In this document: positions 35,007-44,014 of the stretch, one piece after another
Layout of the letters: each line of letters begins with the position of its first letter
Numbering within the stretch: the first letter of the stretch is position 1
Assembly (NCBI GenBank): GCA_009784525.1
Contig: WRBM01000010.1
Coordinates: 1 to 54,258, forward strand
Origin: Erysipelotrichales bacterium
GTDB lineage: Bacteria; Bacillota_I; Bacilli_A; Acholeplasmatales; WRBM01
DNA length: 54,258 bases
Direction of reading: 5' to 3'
Made by a program: the position numbers and the translations under genes
The notes under the pieces: generated by a model
The model's database searches: none
What the model was told of the DNA's origin: nothing
Seen by the model: the letters and a program-made list of their open reading frames with translations, nothing else

Positions 35007-36284
35007 ATGAACAATCAAAATAATTATTTAAGAAGACTAATTGAACATACTATTGAAGAGTCTATGAAGACGAATGGATGTGTTGTTTTAGAGGGAGCAA
35101 AATGGTGTGGAAAATCAACGACGGCAGAGCAATTTGCAAAAACTATAGTTAAATTGCAAAAACCAGCAACTTTTAGACAGTACAAATTGCTTTCAGATCT
35201 TGGTGATCCGGAATTACTTAAAGGAGAAAAGCCAATTCTTTTTGATGAATGGCAAAAACTACCAGATCTTTGGGATTACATTAGAGCAGATATTGATGAA
35301 ATGCGCTATAAAGGCGCATTTATCTTAACAGGTTCAGCTAAGCCAATCGAAGATAAGAACAGGCATAGTGGAATAGGTAGAATTAAAAAGATAACAATGC
35401 GAACCATGAGCCTTTGGGAAAGCGGAGAAAGTAGTGGCTCGGTTTCATTACAAGAATTATTTAAGGGCAATCATCAAATTTCAGGCAGACAAAATTACAA
35501 TTTACGTGATATAGCATATTTAATTTGTCGGGGCGGTTGGCCAGAAGCAGCTGTTCAAAAGGATAAGGAACTTGCTCTAAAATTTGCCAAGGATTACGTT
35601 GATGGTTTAGTAACATCTGATTTGACTAGTGTTGATGATATTAAAAGAAATCCAATAAAAGCACGAGCAATATTAAAATCATATGCAAGAAATATTTCAA
35701 CATCAGCGCCGATAACAACAATTCACAAAGATATTGAGAATAAGATTGTAGCTGATAGCCGAACATTAGATTCGTATTTAAATGCCTTTGCAAAACTTTT
35801 TGTCATCGAGGATACCGAAGCATGGGCACCAATCCTTCGCTCTAAGACATCAATCAGAGTGTCTTCAACACGTCATTTTTCTGATCCATCAATTGCGGCG
35901 GCAGTATTAGATGCGACAGCCGATGATTTAATGAATGATTTAAACTCTTTAGGACTATTATTTGAAAATTTTGCAATAAGAGACTTGAAAATTTATACGC
36001 AAATGCTTGGTGGTCATGTTGCAAATTACCGAGATAAAAGTGGCTTGGAAGCAGATGTTATCGTTCATTTGAATAATGGAAAATGGGGAGCTATTGAAAT
36101 TAAACTTGGCGGTGAAAAATTAATTAATGAAGGCGCAAAAAATTTACTTGCATTAGCTAAGAAAATTGACGATGAAAAGATGCAATCACCGACATTTCTA
36201 ATGATACTTACTGCGGTAGGTGAATTCACATATCGTAGAGCCGATGGTGTTCTTGTTGTGCCAATCGGCTGCTTGAAAAATTAA
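35007..36284 (+). CDS. AAA-type ATPase with DUF4143 and nuclease-like C-terminus (second copy)
   Basis: 425 residues. Walker A is LEGAKWCGKST near residue 29 and Walker B is PILFDEWQKL, with GAFILTGSAKP as sensor region. The C-terminal domain keeps a PD-(D/E)xK-like pattern: SGLEADVIVHL followed by WGAIEIKLGG, more complete than in the first copy at 29057. It belongs to the DUF4143 family often found in variable genome regions. The ribosome site is AAGAGGCGATT. A strong hairpin ends the unit. Confidence 0.92.
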   Translation: MNNQNNYLRRLIEHTIEESMKTNGCVVLEGAKWCGKSTTAEQFAKTIVKLQKPATFRQYKLLSDLGDPELLKGEKPILFDEWQKLPDLWDYIRADIDEMRYKGAFILTGSAKPIEDKNRHSGIGRIKKITMRTMSLWESGESSGSVSLQELFKGNHQISGRQNYNLRDIAYLICRGGWPEAAVQKDKELALKFAKDYVDGLVTSDLTSVDDIKRNPIKARAILKSYARNISTSAPITTIHKDIENKIVADSRTLDSYLNAFAKLFVIEDTEAWAPILRSKTSIRVSSTRHFSDPSIAAAVLDATADDLMNDLNSLGLLFENFAIRDLKIYTQMLGGHVANYRDKSGLEADVIVHLNNGKWGAIEIKLGGEKLINEGAKNLLALAKKIDDEKMQSPTFLMILTAVGEFTYRRADGVLVVPIGCLKN

Positions 36285-36581
36285 TAGAACAAAACATGAG
36301 TATCTTGAAAAAAATCAGTAAAATCGCTATCCATTGAACTAATGCTTCTCAAGTCGACGAAAATAAAAAATATTATTAAGACCTGATTCCGATAACTATC
36401 GGAATCAGGTATTTTATCTGTTATGAAATTTATTCAGATAACTTTATTGAAAGTCATTTGTTAATAGAAATATTCTTTGTAAGTTATAAATTTTAGAGTA
36501 ATTGTAATTTTCTTAATTAAACATTTAATGTCAGAAAATGATTATGAGAAATAAATATACACTAAAGTATTCAAAAAAGAC
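36285..36581. other. Intergenic region with one strong terminator
   Basis: Besides the hairpin at 36381-36410 I see only AT-rich sequence with no gene. Confidence 0.5.
36381..36416 (+). terminator. Strong terminator after the second DUF4143 gene
   Basis: A perfect 14-base inverted repeat (ACCTGATTCCGATA and its complement, 36381-36410) with two bases between, followed by ATTTTAT. Confidence 0.85.
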
Positions 36582-36609
36582 TTGATTTCGATTTTATTTG
36601 TGATATAAT
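36582..36609 (+). promoter_or_regulatory. Sigma-A promoter of the secreted-protein pair
   Basis: TTGATT (36582-36587), 16-base spacer, TATAAT (36604-36609), about 50 bases before the start codon. Confidence 0.7.
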
Positions 36610-36659
36610 CTAATTATATTCATAATTCTTCTGACTAAATTATAAAAGGAGAGAGAATT

Positions 36660-37511
36660 ATGAAGTTTAAAGTAGTGCTAGTATTATTCATTTTAATTAC
36701 CATTTTCATATCATCAACAATAATAAAGGCTTCAGAAGAAAGTCAGCTATTAACTGATATTCCGTGTTTTGGGTCAGGTATATGTTTTGAGCCAGAACAA
36801 CCAGGAGGAGGCAGTTCGCATCCTGGAGAGACAAATTTATTTTCAACCTTTATTTCTTCAACGCGAGTTAATAATGAAACTTTAAAAGCAGTTGAAATTG
36901 GTGATTCGATTTATAATACATGGCTTGGAGCGAAAAACTATCCTTTAAAAGTAATGGCTATTTCAACCGCTACTGGACAAATAGCAATAAATCCACAGGC
37001 TGCTGATTTATTATTGCATTTTCTTGGCAATTCAGGAAATGCTAAAATAAATTTTCCAGTTAAGAAGATGATTCAAAATAGTAACTCGAATTCTGAACAA
37101 GTCAAGAGCTTTGTAAATCATATAAATTCAGTTTTAGAAGCTGCAGAAGTGCTGGCGATGGAGAATAAAACGCGAACTATGTATTTAAAAAAAGAAGCAA
37201 CAGTTCAACTAAGCAGGAATGATGGCGATAATTGGTATTTAGCTTTAGGAAATTACAGGATAGCGATAAAGGCAGAAATCATTAAAACAGGAAATTATTA
37301 TAGTGCTGAAATAATTTATGAATTAAGAGATTATTATGATTGGCATTTAAGTTCCGAAATTTCTGTATTCGCAATCGCTTCTCAAGGGCTATTTGAATTA
37401 CACATGCAAGGGCTTGCTAGAAATTTTCATAATTCTGGACAAGCTAGTCTAACTGCTAGTTGGAATAGTGGTCAAAGATACGGTTTTGGTGCGGATATTA
37501 GCTGGCACTAA
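36660..37511 (+). CDS. Secreted protein of unknown function
   Basis: 283 residues. A clear signal peptide (residues 1-25, hydrophobic core VVLVLFILITIFISSTII) is followed by a short linker with two cysteines and a PGGGSSHPG stretch, a helical middle (85-170) and a beta-rich C-terminal domain. The C-terminal region reads YELRDYYDWHL, then LHMQGLARNFHNSG and ASWNSGQRYGFG. That sequence looks like the end domain of some secreted or toxin-like proteins, but I cannot name the family. AAAGGAGAGAGAATT precedes the ATG. The next gene follows in the same operon. Confidence 0.75.
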   Translation: MKFKVVLVLFILITIFISSTIIKASEESQLLTDIPCFGSGICFEPEQPGGGSSHPGETNLFSTFISSTRVNNETLKAVEIGDSIYNTWLGAKNYPLKVMAISTATGQIAINPQAADLLLHFLGNSGNAKINFPVKKMIQNSNSNSEQVKSFVNHINSVLEAAEVLAMENKTRTMYLKKEATVQLSRNDGDNWYLALGNYRIAIKAEIIKTGNYYSAEIIYELRDYYDWHLSSEISVFAIASQGLFELHMQGLARNFHNSGQASLTASWNSGQRYGFGADISWH

Positions 37512-37535
37512 AAATAAATAGTTTCAGGAGGAAAT

Positions 37536-37976
37536 ATGTCAAGAAAAATGCATGCTTTAATTGTTTCATTTATTATTGTACCGCTTATTTGTGGTACACT
37601 TTTGTGTGTTTATTCGAGGCCAGTAGAGATAAAATCTATTGATCGAAAGTTAGAAAATATTATGAGTGAAAATTACGAGATAACTTTACCGTATGAATAT
37701 ACATTTGTTAGAGGCATAATTAGAACTGACGGAAACTCCGCTTGCGAATTTCTTTTATTGGTTAATAAATATGAATCTTATTATATGTATTCTAAAAAGT
37801 GGCAACTATCAAATAGATCTGACACAGAAAGTGGTATTTATATTAACAGTTTATTCAAAGAAGTAGAAGAAATTAGATTTACTACAGAAATTGAACATCA
37901 GAATCGAAAAGCGTATCTTTATTTTTCGGATGCTGATGAAAATGACATGAGATATGTTTTTATTTGCTGGTCATAA
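37536..37976 (+). CDS. Small membrane-anchored protein paired with the secreted protein
   Basis: 146 residues. One N-terminal membrane segment (ALIVSFIIVPLICGTLLCVY) leads to an extracytoplasmic domain of about 115 residues rich in charged and aromatic residues. No lipobox of good quality is seen. A strong CAGGAGGAAAT ribosome site lies 24 bases after the upstream stop, so the two genes are co-expressed. The family is not recognised. The layout, a secreted protein followed by a small anchored protein, is compatible with a toxin/immunity or ligand/receptor pair, but nothing proves it. Confidence 0.7.
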   Translation: MSRKMHALIVSFIIVPLICGTLLCVYSRPVEIKSIDRKLENIMSENYEITLPYEYTFVRGIIRTDGNSACEFLLLVNKYESYYMYSKKWQLSNRSDTESGIYINSLFKEVEEIRFTTEIEHQNRKAYLYFSDADENDMRYVFICWS

Positions 37977-38046
37977 TTATTTTTTCATTAAAATAAAAAG
38001 AAACCAGAAGGCTTCTTTAGAAAATCAAATAAATTTTTTCAAAATT

Positions 38047-38862
38047 TTAATGTAATAATGAAACAAAAATGTAGCCAACGATTATCCCAATCAATGTAAC
38101 TACGGCTGGTAATTTACCTTTTCTTAATAACAAAGATTGCGGAATAATTTCGCCGAATACAACATAAAGCATTGCGCCTCCGGCTCCAGCCAAACAAATT
38201 GCTAAAACGTAATCAGAAATACCACCTAAGAAAAAGCCTAGGGCTGCTCCAAAGACTAAGGGTGTCCCCGCAAGGAAAGTTATTAGGATAACTTTTGTTT
38301 TTCTCATCCCACCACTAATTAATGGTGCAGCTACAGCCATTCCTTCAGGGATAGTATGAAGTCCAATAACAACCGCAAGCATGATGCCACTAGTTATTTC
38401 GTTAGCAGAAACAGAGCCGATTGCCATACCTTCTGGAAAATTGTGTAAAGCAATCGCAACAATCATCAAGAAAGCGGCTTTGAAAAAAGTCGTTTTTTTA
38501 CTTTTTCCTGACTCAGCCTCAATAAGCAGTTCTCCATGAGTAAGTTCTTCTAAAGATACATGAGTTTTATTGGTTTTCTTTTCTAACAAATTTTCTGTGA
38601 TTCGATCTACAATCAAATTAAGGAAAAATATTAAAGCCATACCCCCTACTATAGAGATAGTCGCAACAACATTATTTGAATATTCCACAGCTTCTGGTAA
38701 TAAATCAAAGAAAACAATGCTTATCATTAAACCACCCGCAAAGGCTAACATAATACTAGCAGAAGCATCAGAACCTTTCTTTAAGAAACTACAGATGATG
38801 CCACCTAATCCCATTCCGACAACTCCGGCGATTACACTTATAATTATTACTTCATAAAACAT
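38047..38862 (-). CDS. ZIP-family metal ion transporter
   Basis: 271 residues, about eight membrane segments with a polar loop at 100-125 (ESGKSKK). The family's metal-binding helices carry HNFPEGMAIG and HTIPEGMAVAAP. ZIP proteins take up zinc, iron or manganese. The upstream regulator gene of the MntR/DtxR family suggests manganese or iron. The ribosome site is CAGGAGGGCAAA. Confidence 0.95.
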   Translation of the reverse strand: MFYEVIIISVIAGVVGMGLGGIICSFLKKGSDASASIMLAFAGGLMISIVFFDLLPEAVEYSNNVVATISIVGGMALIFFLNLIVDRITENLLEKKTNKTHVSLEELTHGELLIEAESGKSKKTTFFKAAFLMIVAIALHNFPEGMAIGSVSANEITSGIMLAVVIGLHTIPEGMAVAAPLISGGMRKTKVILITFLAGTPLVFGAALGFFLGGISDYVLAICLAGAGGAMLYVVFGEIIPQSLLLRKGKLPAVVTLIGIIVGYIFVSLLH

Positions 38863-38908
38863 TTTATTTGCCCTCCTGATAATTTAATTAATGATATGCA
38901 ACTTAAAA

Positions 38909-38924
38909 GTTAGCTTGGACTAAC
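38909..38924. promoter_or_regulatory. Candidate MntR/DtxR-type operator
   Basis: GTTAG-N6-CTAAC (38909-38924) is a perfect palindrome beginning three bases downstream of the predicted -10 box of the ZIP gene, so it covers the transcription start. The half-sites recall DtxR-family boxes, though the spacing differs from the classic DtxR box. Confidence 0.5.
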
Positions 38925-38926
38925 AT

Positions 38927-38955
38927 ATTTTAACATTTGTTTGAAAAATAAGCAA
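38927..38955 (-). promoter_or_regulatory. Sigma-A promoter of the ZIP transporter gene
   Basis: On the minus strand TTGCTT (38955-38950), 17-base spacer, TAAAAT (38932-38927). Confidence 0.6.
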
Positions 38956-38995
38956 ATTGTTTTTTAATGAAAACGATTTCTTAAGTTGGATTAAA

Positions 38996-39029
38996 TATAA
39001 TGGAAAGCATAAGTTTGCTTTCCATTATA
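38996..39029 (-). terminator. Terminator after the metal regulator gene
   Basis: A perfect 14-base inverted repeat, TATAATGGAAAGCA (38996-39009) and its complement (39016-39029), one base past the regulator stop codon. It separates the regulator from the ZIP gene. Confidence 0.75.
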
Positions 39030-39030
39030 G

Positions 39031-39402
39031 TTATTTTATATTTAAAAAATCAAATAATTTTTCAGTTGTTTCTTCACTTAAACAGTGTTCTATCCTGCAA
39101 GCATCGATTTCAGCTTTCTCTGGAGAGACCTTTAATATTTCAATTAGAAGCATGCGAATTGCTTTATGTTTTTTTTGAATTAGCTCAGCTAGAAGTTTGC
39201 CTTTTTCCGTTAAAGCTATTTTGGCATATTTGCCTTTTTTAATATATTCTTGTTCTTCGAGAATCTTTAAGGCTTTAGCAACACTTGGTTTTGTGACACC
39301 TAATGAATTAGCTACATCAACAGAACGAACATTTATATTTGCTAGGGAAAGAAGATAGATTGTTTCTAAATAGTCTTCGCCACTTTTTTGTATTTTTTTC
39401 AT
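39031..39402 (-). CDS. mntR: DtxR/MntR-family metal-dependent regulator
   Basis: 123 residues, the short form without an SH3-like domain, like MntR. The N-terminal winged helix reads SGEDYLETIYLLS and VDVANSLGVTKPSVAKALKILEE. The dimerisation and metal-binding helices contain KKHKAIRMLLIEIL and EIDACRIEHCLSEET, keeping the Glu/His ligand pattern (one Cys in IEHCLS). It probably represses the ZIP gene when manganese or iron is plentiful. Its own promoter lies at 39439-39467. Confidence 0.88.
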   Translation of the reverse strand: MKKIQKSGEDYLETIYLLSLANINVRSVDVANSLGVTKPSVAKALKILEEQEYIKKGKYAKIALTEKGKLLAELIQKKHKAIRMLLIEILKVSPEKAEIDACRIEHCLSEETTEKLFDFLNIK

Positions 39403-39438
39403 AATTTACCTTCTAAATTAAATATAGTTATTACTTAT

Positions 39439-39467
39439 ATTTTATCATAATTTAGCTAATAAAACAA
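39439..39467 (-). promoter_or_regulatory. Sigma-A promoter of the metal regulator gene
   Basis: On the minus strand TTGTTT (39467-39462), 17-base spacer, TAAAAT (39444-39439). Confidence 0.6.
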
Positions 39468-39475
39468 TATAACTG

Positions 39476-41419
39476 TTAAACTAAACTGTTATTGAATTTT
39501 GATAAAGTATTAGAAGGAGGTAAACATTTACTACCTTTACAGATGTAAAATGTTGTCTTGTTATTTATAACTTTATAGAATTTTGTTTCGTTTTTCAGGA
39601 CTTTAACGATATCATATTTTTCTAAAACATCTTTATATTCTTCAAGAGAATCATCTTTTAATATACAAATAACTTTAGAAAAATTTCTTGATTTTAAGAC
39701 AGCCAAAGCTAAGAATGAATTACCACCTAAATATCTAGTTGCTTCATTTTCCATGAATAGGAAGTGCCTTTCAGATGTTTCTGTTAAGTCAGATTCTTCG
39801 AAATAAACGGAAAGAAAATGAAGATTAAATGCCATAACAGAGTTACCAGAAGGGATTGCGCCGTCATGAGTCTCCTTTGAACGCCAGAAAAGACTTTTAT
39901 TGCTTTCATCATTTAAAAAGAAGCCACCTTCAGAATCGCGAAAATTATTGATTACAATGTTTGTTATATTCTTAGCTTTTAAAAGATATTCGTCAAGAAA
40001 AGTTGCTTTGTAGAGCCATATACAAGCAAAAATCCAAAAAGCGTAATCATCCAAAAAGCCAAATTCACTAATTTTTTCTTCCCGATAACTTGCATAAATC
40101 TTATTTTCTTTAAAAAGTTCTTTTTCCAAAAATACGAAAGCATTTTTGGCAAGCTTAAGATAATCTTTTCTTTTAAAGATTATAGAGCTTTCTGCTAAGG
40201 CCGCTATCATTAGACAATTCCAAGAAGTAAGAATCTTATCATCGCAGTGCAGAGATTCCCGATTTTTACGATAATTATAAAGTTTTTCGCTATCAAATTC
40301 TTTTGTTAAGTCCTGAGTATTAATTAAGTTAGGAATATTGCGGCCTTCAAAATTTCCTTTTTTGGTGATATTAAAATGTTCTATATACAATTTTCCATCT
40401 TTTTCACCTAGGACATCAAGGATTTCCTGATAAGATAAAAGATAAAACTTTCCCTCTTCGCCGTCACTATCAGCGTCTAAGGCTGAATAAAAGGCGCCCT
40501 CGGGGTGCATTAAGTCGCGTATCAGAAAGATTACAGTTTTTTCGATAACTTCAGAATAGAGTTTATTTTTAGTTAGCGCATAGGCTTTACTATAAGCACT
40601 TATTAGTAAAGCATTGTCATAAAGCATTTTCTCGAAATGCGGAACTAGCCAGTATCTATCGGTAGAATAACGGGAAAAACCATAACCAATATGATCAAAA
40701 ATACCGCCTCTATACATAGCATCCAAGCTTTTTTCACTCATTTTTAGAGCTTCTTTTTCATTGATGGCTAAATAATAGTCCAATAAAAAGAAGATGTTAT
40801 GAGGAGAAGGAAATTTTGGGGCAGGTGTAAATCCACCAAACTCTTTGTCATAGTTTTTTGATAAGTAATCAAATGTTTTGTCAACTATATCAGTTTTATT
40901 TTGTTTTAAATTTTTTCCTTTAAGAAAAACACCGCGAAAAATATTTTCTGCCTGATCTAAAATTCCTTGTTTGTTATTTTCCCAGACCTCTTTTATTTTT
41001 AATAATATATCAATAAAGCCAGAATGGTGATGATTAGTATTCTTGGGAAAATAAGTGCCAGTATAAAAAGGTTTTTGATCTGGTGTTAAAAAAGCCGATA
41101 GAGGCCAACCGCCATGTCCATTTAATTTTATACAGGCTTGCATATAGATACTGTCTATATCAGGCCTTTCTTCTCTATCGACTTTTATGGAAATGAAGTA
41201 TTGATTAAGAAGTCTTGCGACCTCTTCATCCATAAATGATTCCTTTTCCATAACATGACACCAATGACATGTACTATAGCCAATACTTAAAAAAATTGGT
41301 TTGTTTTCTGTTTTCGCTTTAGAGAAAGCTTCGTTGCCCCAAGGATACCAATTAACAGGATTATTGGCATGTTGTAAAAGGTAAGGACTTGTTTCTTTTA
41401 ATAGTTTATTTGTTTTCAA
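39476..41419 (-). CDS. YyaL-type protein, thioredoxin-like (DUF255) plus alpha/alpha barrel domain
   Basis: 647 residues. The N-terminal 160 residues are the DUF255 thioredoxin-like unit with [12 protein letters not shown] and [10 protein letters not shown] (a C-x-x-C pair). The rest is an AGE-like helical barrel with [42 protein letters not shown] and [15 protein letters not shown]. Relatives occur from bacteria to humans (SPATA20), with no firm activity. The TTG at 41419 has an AAAGGATGG ribosome site seven bases before it; the longer frame to 41440 has none. Confidence 0.93.
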   Translation of the reverse strand: MKTNKLLKETSPYLLQHANNPVNWYPWGNEAFSKAKTENKPIFLSIGYSTCHWCHVMEKESFMDEEVARLLNQYFISIKVDREERPDIDSIYMQACIKLNGHGGWPLSAFLTPDQKPFYTGTYFPKNTNHHHSGFIDILLKIKEVWENNKQGILDQAENIFRGVFLKGKNLKQNKTDIVDKTFDYLSKNYDKEFGGFTPAPKFPSPHNIFFLLDYYLAINEKEALKMSEKSLDAMYRGGIFDHIGYGFSRYSTDRYWLVPHFEKMLYDNALLISAYSKAYALTKNKLYSEVIEKTVIFLIRDLMHPEGAFYSALDADSDGEEGKFYLLSYQEILDVLGEKDGKLYIEHFNITKKGNFEGRNIPNLINTQDLTKEFDSEKLYNYRKNRESLHCDDKILTSWNCLMIAALAESSIIFKRKDYLKLAKNAFVFLEKELFKENKIYASYREEKISEFGFLDDYAFWIFACIWLYKATFLDEYLLKAKNITNIVINNFRDSEGGFFLNDESNKSLFWRSKETHDGAIPSGNSVMAFNLHFLSVYFEESDLTETSERHFLFMENEATRYLGGNSFLALAVLKSRNFSKVICILKDDSLEEYKDVLEKYDIVKVLKNETKFYKVINNKTTFYICKGSKCLPPSNTLSKFNNSLV

Positions 41420-41543
41420 TGAATAACCATCCTTTAACAATATATTTCCACGAGTTAAGCTTATTTATACTAATATTATTTCAGAGGATATTCAGAAAGT
41501 ATTAGAAAATAATGTAAATAATAAAAATGGATGTGATTAGCAA

Positions 41544-42530
41544 ATGCGAATTAAACTTGGAGTAATCGGCACAGGTATGGCCTGGCATAGATTACATCTT
41601 CCAGCCTTAAAAAGACTTAGTGCTAAATATGAAATTGTAGCGCTTTGTGATATCGATGAAGAGAAAGTGAAGGCTGCTGCTCAAAAATTAAATATAAGTA
41701 AAGAAGACACTTATACAGATTATCTGGATTTACTAAAAAGAGAAGATATCGATACAATTGATCTTCTAGTGCCGATAAAAGAAAATTATCCGATTGCCAG
41801 AGATATTTTAATATCTGGTAAAAATTTAATTGCCGAAAAGCCATTTGCGGCGATGCCTGATGAAGCAGAAGAATTAATAACTATCAAAGATGAAAGAAAA
41901 CTTAAAGTAATGGTTGCGGAAAACCTTCGCTATGAAGAGTGTTATAAAATAATTAAAGAGATTATTTACTCAAAGAGATTAGGTGAAGTTAATTACTTTA
42001 TCTTACATACTGGTGCTGATTTTGAGGCAGACGTGAAAGGTGATACCTTTGCCAAAAGAGAATGGCGTCAGCGTCCGGAATTTCCTGGCGGCATCTTTTT
42101 AGATGGTGGTATTCATGATATGGCATTATTACGTTTTCTCTTTGGTGATATGACTGATCTTAGCGCCAAAGCTATCAAACAAGCAAAAAGCTATTGTGAG
42201 TATCAAAGCATTCACTGCTTGCTTGAATTTAATAATCAAGTCTCTGGCCATTATACATATTGTTCGGATTCGAAGGAATTCAATAAAAATCTGATTGGTT
42301 TGCGTATTTTTTTCCGTGATGGAGAACTCTATTTAGCTAGTAAGGATTCTGGAAAAATCGAACTTTATTTTAAAAACGGTAAAAAGACTAAAATAAAGTT
42401 TCGTCCTGAGCAAGGCTATTATAATGAATTGTTAAATTACGCAGAAGGAGATATTGTCTCAACACCAGAAAAAGAAATTGGCGATATTAAATTGATACAC
42501 GCTATTTTAAATAAATTAAAAGAAAAATAA
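41544..42530 (+). CDS. Gfo/Idh/MocA-family oxidoreductase
   Basis: 328 residues. The Rossmann motif is GVIGTGMAWHRLHLPAL at the N-terminus and the conserved EKP lies in LIAEKPFA near residue 98. The C-terminal sheet domain contains FPGGIFLDGGIHDMALLRFLFG with the usual histidine. These enzymes oxidise or reduce sugar or inositol-like substrates with NAD(P). The ribosome site is weak (GGATGTGA). No sugar operon surrounds it, so the substrate is open. Confidence 0.93.
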   Translation: MRIKLGVIGTGMAWHRLHLPALKRLSAKYEIVALCDIDEEKVKAAAQKLNISKEDTYTDYLDLLKREDIDTIDLLVPIKENYPIARDILISGKNLIAEKPFAAMPDEAEELITIKDERKLKVMVAENLRYEECYKIIKEIIYSKRLGEVNYFILHTGADFEADVKGDTFAKREWRQRPEFPGGIFLDGGIHDMALLRFLFGDMTDLSAKAIKQAKSYCEYQSIHCLLEFNNQVSGHYTYCSDSKEFNKNLIGLRIFFRDGELYLASKDSGKIELYFKNGKKTKIKFRPEQGYYNELLNYAEGDIVSTPEKEIGDIKLIHAILNKLKEK

Positions 42531-42538
42531 AAATTTTT

Positions 42539-42565
42539 CCAGCAGAATTATCGGCTGGATTTTCA
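42539..42565 (+). terminator. Terminator after the oxidoreductase gene
   Basis: CCAGC (42539-42543) and GCTGG (42554-42558), followed by ATTTTCATTTAT. Confidence 0.6.
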
Positions 42566-42591
42566 TTTATGCGTAGAAAAGACATAGAAGT

Positions 42592-42834
42592 ATTGCGGCC
42601 TATCATCAAGGAGTAATTGCCTTAGATAAGGGAAAAGCTAAAATAATTAACGCAGATTATTGCGATGGTTTAGGTAATTGTTTGCCGTTTTGTCTAAATG
42701 CGTCTAATAGTTTTGAAGAGAGTAGTGAACCCGCTAAGAATGAAACTGATTTAAATCAATGGGTGTTAAAAATTAAGCTTGTCTCACCTAATGCCATTAG
42801 ATTTGTAATATTAAAGCCGCAAATAAATATCTAA
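42592..42834 (+). pseudogene. Remnant of a 4Fe-4S ferredoxin-type protein
   Basis: The frame (open from a TAG at about 42574) reads KAKIINADYCDGLGNCLPFC and later WVLKIKLVSPNAIRF before TAA. C-D-G-x-G-x-C-L-P-x-C is the cluster motif of a common clostridial 4Fe-4S protein. In intact members the last cysteine is followed by proline and a longer cysteine-rich region, missing here. There is no start codon or ribosome site. It fills most of the 424-base gap before the cyclophilin gene. Confidence 0.65.
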
Positions 42835-42893
42835 ATGTACAAGTATTAACCTTTTCTGTAAGTAGAAAAGGATTTATAAATTAATAGATTTTA

Positions 42894-42922
42894 TTGCTTA
42901 AAATGAACTTTTGTGATATAAT
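42894..42922 (+). promoter_or_regulatory. Sigma-A promoter of the cyclophilin operon
   Basis: TTGCTT (42894-42899), 17-base spacer, TATAAT (42917-42922). Confidence 0.75.
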
Positions 42923-42954
42923 TTTTTCAGAAAACTTTTGAAAAGAGGATTAAA

Positions 42955-43530
42955 GTGAAAAAAATAATCTTTTTAACGATATTTGTTTTATTTGCGGTAG
43001 CCTTAACAGGCTGTAATCAACAGGAAGAAGATAAATTCAGAGATCCGATATTTGTTGTCTTGGAAGTAGAATATCATGAACAACCGATAAAATTACGATT
43101 ATATCCGCATGTAGCGCCAATTACAGTTGCTAATTTTTTGGATTTAGTTGATAGTGGTTATTACGACGGGGTATCTTTTCACCGTATCATAAGAGGCTCT
43201 TTAATTCAAAGTGGCGATGGCCGACCTTATGGGCGACCAGTTAGAGACCCTATCTTTGGTGAATTTACGTGGAATGGTTTTATCAATAATTTAAGACATG
43301 AACGTGGAGTCATCAGTATGGCTAGAAACGAAAGAGATAATAACTCCGCAACTACAGAATTTTTTATCTGTCAGTCAGACAGTCCGGAATTTGATAGAAA
43401 TTTTGCGGCATTCGGTCGTGTTGTTTCCGGAATGGAAGTTGTTGATGCAATTAATGAATTGTCAACTGACGCAACTAATAGACCGCATCGGATAATTAGA
43501 ATTTTAACAGCCCGTCGGGTAGAAAGCTAG
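42955..43530 (+). CDS. Cyclophilin-type peptidyl-prolyl isomerase lipoprotein
   Basis: 191 residues. The signal peptide ends in the lipobox LTGC, so the protein is anchored outside the membrane. The cyclophilin core follows: PITVANFLDLVDSGYYDGVSFHRIIRGSLIQSGDG, then GVISMARNERDNNSATTEFFIC and FAAFGRVVSGMEVVDAI. The active-site Arg of FHRII and Gln of IQSGD are kept. The start is GTG with an AAAGAGGA ribosome site. It probably assists folding of secreted proteins. A cytosolic paralogue follows directly. Confidence 0.94.
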   Translation: MKKIIFLTIFVLFAVALTGCNQQEEDKFRDPIFVVLEVEYHEQPIKLRLYPHVAPITVANFLDLVDSGYYDGVSFHRIIRGSLIQSGDGRPYGRPVRDPIFGEFTWNGFINNLRHERGVISMARNERDNNSATTEFFICQSDSPEFDRNFAAFGRVVSGMEVVDAINELSTDATNRPHRIIRILTARRVES

Positions 43531-43540
43531 GAGAATGTAT

Positions 43541-44014
43541 ATGAAATTAGAAATAAAAGTGAAAGATTTTGGCGTAATGAAACTAGAATTATATCCAGAA
43601 AAAGCACCTGTAACCGTCAAGAATTTTGTTAAGCTTGCAAAAGAGAATTTTTATAATGGTTTAACTTTTCATCGCCTAATCAGGAATTTTATGATTCAAG
43701 GCGGTGATCCACAAGGAACTGGCATGGGCGGCTCAAGTGATAAAATTGTTGGTGAGTTTTTAGTTAATGGCTTTAATAATGATCTTAAACATGACCGTGG
43801 CGTTATTTCTATGGCAAGGAGTCAAGATCCTAACTCAGCTTCGAGCCAATTCTTTATTTGCCATAAAGATGTTCCTCATTTAGATGGTTCCTATGCAGCC
43901 TTTGGCAAAGTTATTGAAGGAATCGAAGTAGTAGATAAGATTGTTGATGTTGAAACAAATCACATGGATAAACCAACTAATAAAGTTGAAATTGAATATA
44001 TCAAAGTAATCTAA
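43541..44014 (+). CDS. Cytosolic cyclophilin-type peptidyl-prolyl isomerase
   Basis: 157 residues, signal-free. The core motifs are FHRLIRNFMIQGGDPQGTGMGG, RGVISMARSQDPNSASSQFFIC and YAAFGKVIEGIEVVDKI, closer to consensus than those of the lipoprotein paralogue. The ATG at 43541 is preferred over one six bases upstream because AGGAGA then lies at a proper distance. It lies ten bases after its paralogue and abuts the ArsC-like gene. Confidence 0.95.
   Translation: MKLEIKVKDFGVMKLELYPEKAPVTVKNFVKLAKENFYNGLTFHRLIRNFMIQGGDPQGTGMGGSSDKIVGEFLVNGFNNDLKHDRGVISMARSQDPNSASSQFFICHKDVPHLDGSYAAFGKVIEGIEVVDKIVDVETNHMDKPTNKVEIEYIKVI

Noticed and set aside
34748-35023. A 91-codon plus-strand frame before the second DUF4143 gene
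   Set aside because: It overlaps two real genes, lies across the TACATT array and promoter, and repeats tyrosine/isoleucine-rich residues expected from AT-rich non-coding DNA.
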